From: Benincasa hispida
Taxonomy: Eukaryota > Streptophyta > Magnoliopsida > Cucurbitales > Cucurbitaceae
Length of the DNA stretch: 64,000 bases
Direction of reading: 5' to 3'
Assembly (NCBI RefSeq): GCF_009727055.1
Contig: NC_052354.1
Coordinates: forward strand, 3,064,677 to 3,128,676
A program made the position numbers and the translations under genes. The first letter of the stretch is position 1. The number at the start of each line of letters is the position of its first letter. Positions 58,991 to 64,000 of this stretch are shown piece by piece. The notes below the pieces were generated by a model. The model saw only the letters and a program-made list of their open reading frames with translations, was not told where the DNA came from and searched no databases.

Positions 58991-59715
58991 TTTTCATCAT
59001 ACATTTCAGACTGATCCCTGCCTTTGTCAGACTTGGGTTCACTTGCAGAGTAATCTTCTGACCCTCATGAACAAACGTCATTGTTAGGTTCTGTCAATCT
59101 ACTTCTGTTTTCTCAAAGAGTGTAGCCATTGCACCCTCAAAATCAAGTCAACACTCCCTAACTCCAACGGCAAGAAACAATCACACACTCTCCAATCATC
59201 CAGCCTCATTTCCACATTTTTGTATACTCCTTTACCTCGCACTGCGGTTTCTGGTCCCAAAACTACTCCATAATTGGTCGTGTCTATGATGTTTAACTGC
59301 AGACGATTCACTAGACTATCTGATATAAAGTTATGCGTAGCTTCACAATCACCAGTATCACCATCGATTCTCCTTTGATTTCCCCTTTAATCTTCACTGT
59401 TCGAGGATTAGTCAATCCCACAACCGAGTTCACAGAAAGTTCAGCAATAGGCGAAATTTCCTCACTCAACGTCAACATATTCAATTCTAACGTCTCTTCC
59501 CTTACTTTGTCATCTTTATACAACTCCCATTCCTCATCAGGTGCCTGTACTACAAGTAATCTCAATTCTCTCAACTCCCGTCCTTTGCATCGATGCCCAA
59601 CAGTATACTTTTCGTCGCACCGGAAATAAAGCCCTTTTTCTCTCTTCGACTGAAATTCAGCATTTGTTAACCTTTTTGCCAGAATTTCTCTCCGATTATC
59701 GTTATTCGACGTTCC
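58991..59715 (-). pseudogene. Chromovirus protease region
   Basis: Minus-strand segments read, in order, MRELRLLVVQAPDEEWELYK (59540-59574), SVVGLTNPRTVKIKGEIKGE (about 59390-59450), LNIIDTTNYGVVLGPETAVR (about 59240-59300) and FLPLELGSVDLILRVQWLHS (about 59115-59175). This is the retropepsin region of chromoviruses; in intact relatives the DxGATxxF site lies between the second and third segments, and a frameshift falls here. After TFVHEGQKITLQVNPSLTKA (59010-59080) the frame jumps straight to integrase C-terminal sequence, so RT, RNase H and the integrase core are deleted. Confidence 0.8.
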
Positions 59716-60667
59716 TCACAACGTGACTATCCTCATTGGAAATGGCTCTTCGGTCTTCCTTCCCTCTTTCGGTTCACTTCCGCCTACTATCTTGCTCATA
59801 TTTTCTATATTGAATTTCAAAGAGTTCGAATTTTGGATCTTACCTCCGTATGTTCGCGCTCGATCCGCTTCGAACCGGGCATTTTCTCTATCTTCAACAC
59901 GTTGTGCCAACGACAACATTTGCGCTAACCCGTTCGGATCCCAGCATTCAACTTCAGGTTTTATCCACGGTGTCAAACCGTTCATGAATGTCTCCTCTAG
60001 AACTTCCTTTGGCAGATGAGGCAACGATGGTACTAACTTATCGAACAGATTTCAATATGCCTCCACAGTCGTTTCTTGTTTAATAGCCAAGAATCTTCCA
60101 CAGATCGATCCATCTCTTAAAGATCGGAATCGGACTACATCCTTTTCTTCAAGTCTTCCCAATATTTGAACGACTCTCTACCTTTCTTCGACTGGTACCA
60201 GTCTGATTCGATATCGTCTAAACTCACAACTGCCACCGCCATCTTCTCAGATTCAGTCAACTTATGAATTTGAAAATAGCAATCTGCTCTGAATAACCAC
60301 GCGTCTGGATCACTTCCGCTAAACACCAACATTTCTAATTTCTTGCATTTACTTCGATCGTAAATCGCGTCTTCACCGGCTGCTTTCACCAAACTATTTG
60401 TTTCGCACACATTATGGGTATTCGATCCTTCTGCCTCTTTTGTCACCTTTGCCTTTCTCTTGGCCATTTCTGTAACATAGGAAATGAGCATTTGTTGATG
60501 TTTCTCTACCTGCAATCCCAATCGCTCAATGTTATTCGCTAACGATGCTAAATTCACCTCTATGGTTGGCAATTTCTGCATTTCGACTCTGAGTTCAGAG
60601 ATCTCTTGGTCTAGTAACTCCAGTTTCTCTTCAAAACATTTCTGAGCCATGATTGCCCAGGTGGTTG
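59716..60667 (-). pseudogene. Chromovirus Gag
   Basis: A 171-codon open part (60135-60650) begins MAQKCFEEKLELLDQEISEL, with a likely coiled-coil N-terminus and then KKLEMLVFSGSDPDAWLFRA and CYFQIHKLTESEKMAVAVVS, the Gag core. After a frameshift near 60080-60130 the frame resumes (59716-60024) with MPHLPKEVLEETFMNGLTPW and LAQMLSLAQRVEDRENARFE. This is the typical Gag of plant chromoviruses, here broken by one or two frameshifts. The ATG is 32 bp inside the 5' LTR and just after the primer-binding site. Confidence 0.85.
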
Positions 60668-60679
60668 CTCTGATACCAA
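60668..60679 (-). other. tRNA-iMet primer-binding site
   Basis: The minus strand reads TTGGTATCAGAGCAACCA. TGGTATCAGAGC matches the plant initiator tRNA-Met 3' end. It lies 2 bp from the LTR start at 60682, where reverse transcription would be primed. Confidence 0.85.
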
Positions 60680-60681
60680 TT

Positions 60682-61310
60682 TGTTAGGACACTGGTCCTT
60701 AAAAGGACTTTATTATCGTAACAGGTTGGCACAATCTTCTGAAACAACAGCTAAACGATGAATGTTTTCTTCATTAAACGATATGAGTTAAACAAAGACT
60801 AGACGATCGCTTATAATTGTTACTTGATCGCTTACCAAACTCTAAACGATCGCTTACAAACTCTATACGATTGCTGAGTAATACTAGACGATCGCTTACA
60901 AAACACTCCGTGATCGCTTACAGAATACTACACGATCGCTTACAAGATATTACACGATCACTTACCTAATACTAGACGATCGCCTTCCAAATTCTATACG
61001 ATCGCTGAGCTCTGTTACTTGATCACTTAGACGAAGAGGTAGACGATGAGTGGCACACCACGATAGAGTCTACACGATGGTAACACCCGAACTCCAACTT
61101 TCGAGAGCTCACCTTCCTTACTCTAGATATGCAAACTTGCGTGCGTTCTCTTCCGTTTTCTTTCTTGTTTTAAACCTTAACTTCTCCCAACAGAACTGAA
61201 ATTAGTTTAGCTGTGGTCCCCCAACCTCCTTAACCGACTCAACCACCGACTTCCCCTTATCTTCTCTATTCTTTCTTTTTTGATATTGTAGCATAATTGG
61301 AGGCCTTTCA
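60682..61310 (-). repeat. Chromovirus 5' LTR
   Basis: 629 bp, opening TGTTAGGACACTGGTCCTTA and closing ...GGAGGCCTTTCA (+ strand). The outer flank TAACC at 61311-61315 completes a perfect target duplication with 57888-57892. It holds the CGATCG array at 60801-61025. Confidence 0.9.
60801..61025. repeat. CGATCG minisatellite in chromovirus 5' LTR
   Basis: Same organisation as 58012-58245: ACGATCGCTTACAAA-type units of about 22 bp, with several units decayed at the CG steps (CGATTGC, TGATCGC, CGATCAC). Confidence 0.9.
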
Positions 61311-61315
61311 TAACC

Positions 61316-62040
61316 ATACCTCGAATAATCATCTATGAAAGAGATGAAGTATTCGTACCCTTATCGAGCTTTTACATTCATGACTGAAAGATCTGTATGT
61401 ATGAGCGCTAAGGGCTCTTTGGCTCTATAACCTTTTCCACTAAAAGGTCTTTTAGTCATTTTCCCCTCAAGAAAAGATTCACATAGAGGTAATGAATCAT
61501 CTTCTAGCTCGTGTAGAAGTCCACTCTTTACCAATCTCCCAATTCTATCGAGATTTATGTGATCTAATCTCAAATACCAAAGATATGTATTCTGTTACTT
61601 GGAGAAATTCTTTGCCTTTTTGTTTGAGTATCAACAGTTTTAAACATCTCATGATTTAAAAGTACTTTTGCTTCAGTTGGTCTTAACAAATACAAGTTGT
61701 TTTCTAATTTAGCTGAACAAATAGTCACACCATTTTTCATAATGAATGCTTCATTAGATGAAAAAGAAACTAAATACATTTGTTCGATTAGACAAGAAAT
61801 AGATATAAGGTTTCTCTTATCTTAGGAACCATATACAAGTTTTCAAAAAACAAGTATCTATTTCTAAAAAATGACTTTGCAGCTCCCATTACACAAGTTG
61901 AAATGGTGTCTCCCGTTCTAACCTTGAGCGTCATTTCACCCTCATTGAGCTGTTGGAAGGAACTAATTCCTTGTAAAGAAGAAAAAGACATGATTAGTGG
62001 CTCTCGAATCAAATATCCAAACATTATGGTCATTTTCTAC
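61316..62040 (-). pseudogene. Copia element E, protease and N-terminal integrase
   Basis: On the minus strand, MTLKVRTGDTISTCVMGAAK and YLFFENLYMVPKIRETLYLF (61788-61960) come from the protease-to-integrase linker. IMKNGVTICSAKLENNLYLL follows at 61680-61745. The integrase zinc-binding part (RLDHINLDRIGRLVKSGLLH, with CESFLEGKMTKRPFSGKGYR; the expected CESCLEGK has lost one Cys) lies at 61361-61573, ending at LALIHTDLS, where the first catalytic Asp sits. The frame then leads to the chromovirus insertion site at 61310. Frameshifts occur near 61573 and 61785. Confidence 0.75.
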
Positions 62041-62979
62041 TAAACAAGTTTCTAGAACCGGTAAATCGTATTTACCTTCTTTTTCTTTCTTCTTCTTGGC
62101 GAGGTTCTTGAGGCAATTGCATTTTTAGTGACAATCCATATTGCAGTAGAAGCACTTACCTTTTTTAGCCACTTTGGCCTTGCCCTTGCCTTTCCCAGCA
62201 GCGGGAGCCTTCCCCTTCCATCCTTTCTTTTTCTGGATCTTTTTAGAACCAGACGATGATTGAAAAACTTAGTTCCAGAGGAAGAACCCTTATAAAACTT
62301 CTTGGAATGGGTAATATTTTCCTCTCCTTCTATTGGTCCCTTATTTTCCATAAGAGACTAATAAGTTTGTAACTCATTCAGGAGGGTAGTTATGGTGTAG
62401 TTTATTTTATTTATAACCGCATTGGTACAGAATTGGAGGAAACTCTTTGGAAGAGATTTCAGAATAAATGACACCTGACTTTGCTCATCGATAATCACAC
62501 CATTCATCTCAGTGACATTGAAGTGGATCATCAGATCGAGAATATGTTCTTTCATTGATTGGCCTTCCTTCATTCGCGCATTATAAACGTACTTGAGGGC
62601 CTCATACCAGATCTGAAAAGACGGTTGTCCAAACACCTCCTGGAGGGACTCCATAACCTAACGTGTAATGATCATGGTCTCCTGGTTGGACTCCATAACC
62701 TAACATGTAATGATCATGGTCTCATGTTTCTTGGTAAGAACGTCAGACGGACTTGCCAAGATATAGACTCAAGCCTTGTCACTAGCTTTTGTCCAGCGGT
62801 CATAAGCATCCCTCAATGCTTGGGATGCATTTTGAGCAGGGATTGGAGGACACTCCTCCGTTAAGATGAACCGTAGATCATCTATAACCAGAATCGTATT
62901 CAAGTTAGATTTTTCATATCACATAGTTTTCCTCGGTTAGTTTTTCATTCTTAAGTAAGGAAATGATTGTGGAAGACAT
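62041..62979 (-). pseudogene. Copia element E, Gag
   Basis: The Gag start is at 62979 (MSSTIISLLKNEKLTEENYV). After stops, the core at 62358-62654 is MESLQEVFGQPSFQIWYEAL, then YNARMKEGQSMKEHILDLMI and INKINYTITTLLNELQTY, typical copia Gag. The zinc knuckle is encoded near 62120-62165 as CFYCNMDCH followed by a stop and KCNCLK, so it is degraded. Two direct copies of a 42-bp unit (from 62646 and from 62688) duplicate 14 codons. A frameshift lies at about 62250. The product would have packaged element RNA. Confidence 0.75.
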
Positions 62980-63710
62980 GCTGAAATGAATAACAAACAA
63001 TTGACGGTATTAATTATATTTGCCTTAACCCATTACACAAAAATAAGTATCCAATCAATTCAGCAAAAAAACAAGCAATCAAAGAACCCTAATAAAACTA
63101 GTGATTTAGATTTGCAACGATACTTCAGAGATTTAAAGCAATAGTCATCGAAGAGTGATCAGCTACCCCTCCCTTGAATTGAGACAATCACAGTTAATTA
63201 CTAATACCAGAATAACCCTTATTCCTAGAGTTCTTAGCTACTGTTATTTAGCCAAGAATTCATTAACTAGCTTAATTGATCCCATAAGTGTGACTTTACC
63301 ATTTTTGGATCCCAGAGGTATACTTCAACAGGCTACCGTAAGAAAAAAACAACTGTTGAAGATTAACCTAAGAAACCCTATCCATTACTGAAGTTTGTGT
63401 TGTTCTAAATCCTATGATCAGGCACTCCGAAGGGATGGTCGCCCTAAGACGATACGCAGACGGACCATAGGAATCTCACGGTGCAACATAATGGAGGAGA
63501 TCGTAGGATACGTTGACATGCGTCCTTCTCCCGCTTACTGTGAAAACTTTCCCTATTCACCTTGGTATTGAACACATGCAAACACTTTTCGAAGGAAGGC
63601 CACTCCCCGAGCGACACTAAGCCGAGCATGGATCTCACGATGTGAACTCTTAGGGATGTGAGAGCTAAAAGTCGATATATCCCATATACCATTTTTCTCC
63701 CATTAAATTA
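62980..63710 (-). mobile_element. Copia element E, leader
   Basis: Non-coding leader between gag and the missing 5' LTR. The part at 63380-63700 matches 12100-12440 directly and 2330-2640 in reverse complement. The open frame at 63444-63692 is in this leader and has no known domain. The 5' LTR is not in the window. Confidence 0.65.
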
Positions 63711-63789
63711 TTCTACTACTATAGAGTTTTATTATACTTAGTTAAATTCTGGTTAATGAATCTATCTAAGTCTATGCCTATTATAACTC

Positions 63790-64000
63790 CACTACTACAA
63801 ACATTGGATTACTTGACATTTTTCCAATGTCAAGTAAAGGGTATACTTGACACTTATAAAAGCGTCGAGTATTCAACTGTCAAGTATAGTGTGATAACTT
63901 GACTTTGAAAAAAAGGTCAAGACAAATGTTTCTTGATACAATTTTCGTGTCAAAAAAGATGATACACTTGACATTGGTGGTATGTCAAGTTTATTAATTC
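63790..64000. mobile_element. Probable CACTA transposon end (runs past window)
   Basis: It opens CACTACTACAAACATTGG, close to the CACTACAA terminus of plant CACTA elements. It is followed by dense subterminal repeats of CTTGACA and TGTCAAG in both orientations (about 63811, 63828, 63845, 63878, 63966 and 63983). Such subterminal arrays bind transposase in CACTA elements. The other end and any transposase are outside the window. Confidence 0.6.

Noticed and set aside
59723..60019. Plus-strand frames of about 98 codons over the chromovirus (59333-59629, 59723-60019)
   Set aside because: They are antisense shadows of Gag and protease on the minus strand.
58012..61025. Regular CGATCG-containing repeats considered as a CRISPR-like array
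   Set aside because: Units vary, spacers are not unique, the arrays sit inside paired LTRs of a retrotransposon, and the genome is a plant's.

Overview
The window is plant nuclear DNA: AT-rich, dominated by LTR retrotransposons, with one recognisable host gene of plant type. I lean towards a cucurbit, because a dispersed repeat built on TGATAGA/TCTATCA motifs (about 16870, 39640 and 43853) resembles one I associate with cucurbit genomes. That is memory-based inference and has not been searched. I saw no tRNA or rRNA gene, no CRISPR array and no prokaryotic signal.

Host gene: a five-exon NRT1/PTR family (NPF) transporter on the + strand, exons joining 36876-36969, 37336-37553, 38843-39286, 39985-40097 and 41003-41843. 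It encodes 569 residues with intact frame and canonical GT-AG introns. It most resembles the NPF4 group. Three of its introns carry small transposon-like repeats. The gene lies in a relatively element-poor island (about 34.5-44.8 kb).

Left block (1-31.2 kb): the start of a minus-strand Ty3/gypsy element with its LTR (1-2044); a decayed + strand Ty1/copia element with 3' LTR (2330-8712); the 3' half of a second copia element with LTR (8713-12041); a minus-strand copia leader plus LTR (12042-15305); a palindrome-rich tandem array (17480-17790); a partial copia LTR; a solo copia LTR (19492-21558); and a minus-strand Athila/Tat-like gypsy element (21559-30540). That gypsy element is interrupted by a gypsy-type solo LTR, a copia solo LTR and an unclassified LTR-like insert, each bounded by a perfect or near-perfect 5-bp target duplication.

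Middle island (32-44.8 kb): a CACTA-like non-autonomous element, a small TRIM-like LTR split by a Mutator-like element with a 9-bp target duplication, the NPF gene, and several MITE-like repeats.

Right block (44.8-64 kb): a second minus-strand Athila-like gypsy element (44852 to about 53970) holding a chromovirus-type solo LTR (46975-51289), which itself holds a second copy of the LTR seen at 435-2044. Next comes a minus-strand copia element (about 53980-63710) split by a solo copia LTR (54554-56386) and by an internally deleted chromovirus with both LTRs (57893-61310). The window ends in what looks like the edge of a CACTA transposon (63790-64000).

All retroelement reading frames that I followed are broken by stops, frameshifts, deletions or insertions. 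The sequence also holds an assembly artefact: two head-to-head Tn5 mosaic-end sequences at 6220-6257, which match a Nextera mate-pair junction adapter, plus a 10-N gap at 11489-11498. The most unusual biological signals are CGATCG-centred minisatellite arrays inside LTRs of both a copia and a gypsy family, the palindrome array near 17.5 kb, and the well-preserved nesting record.
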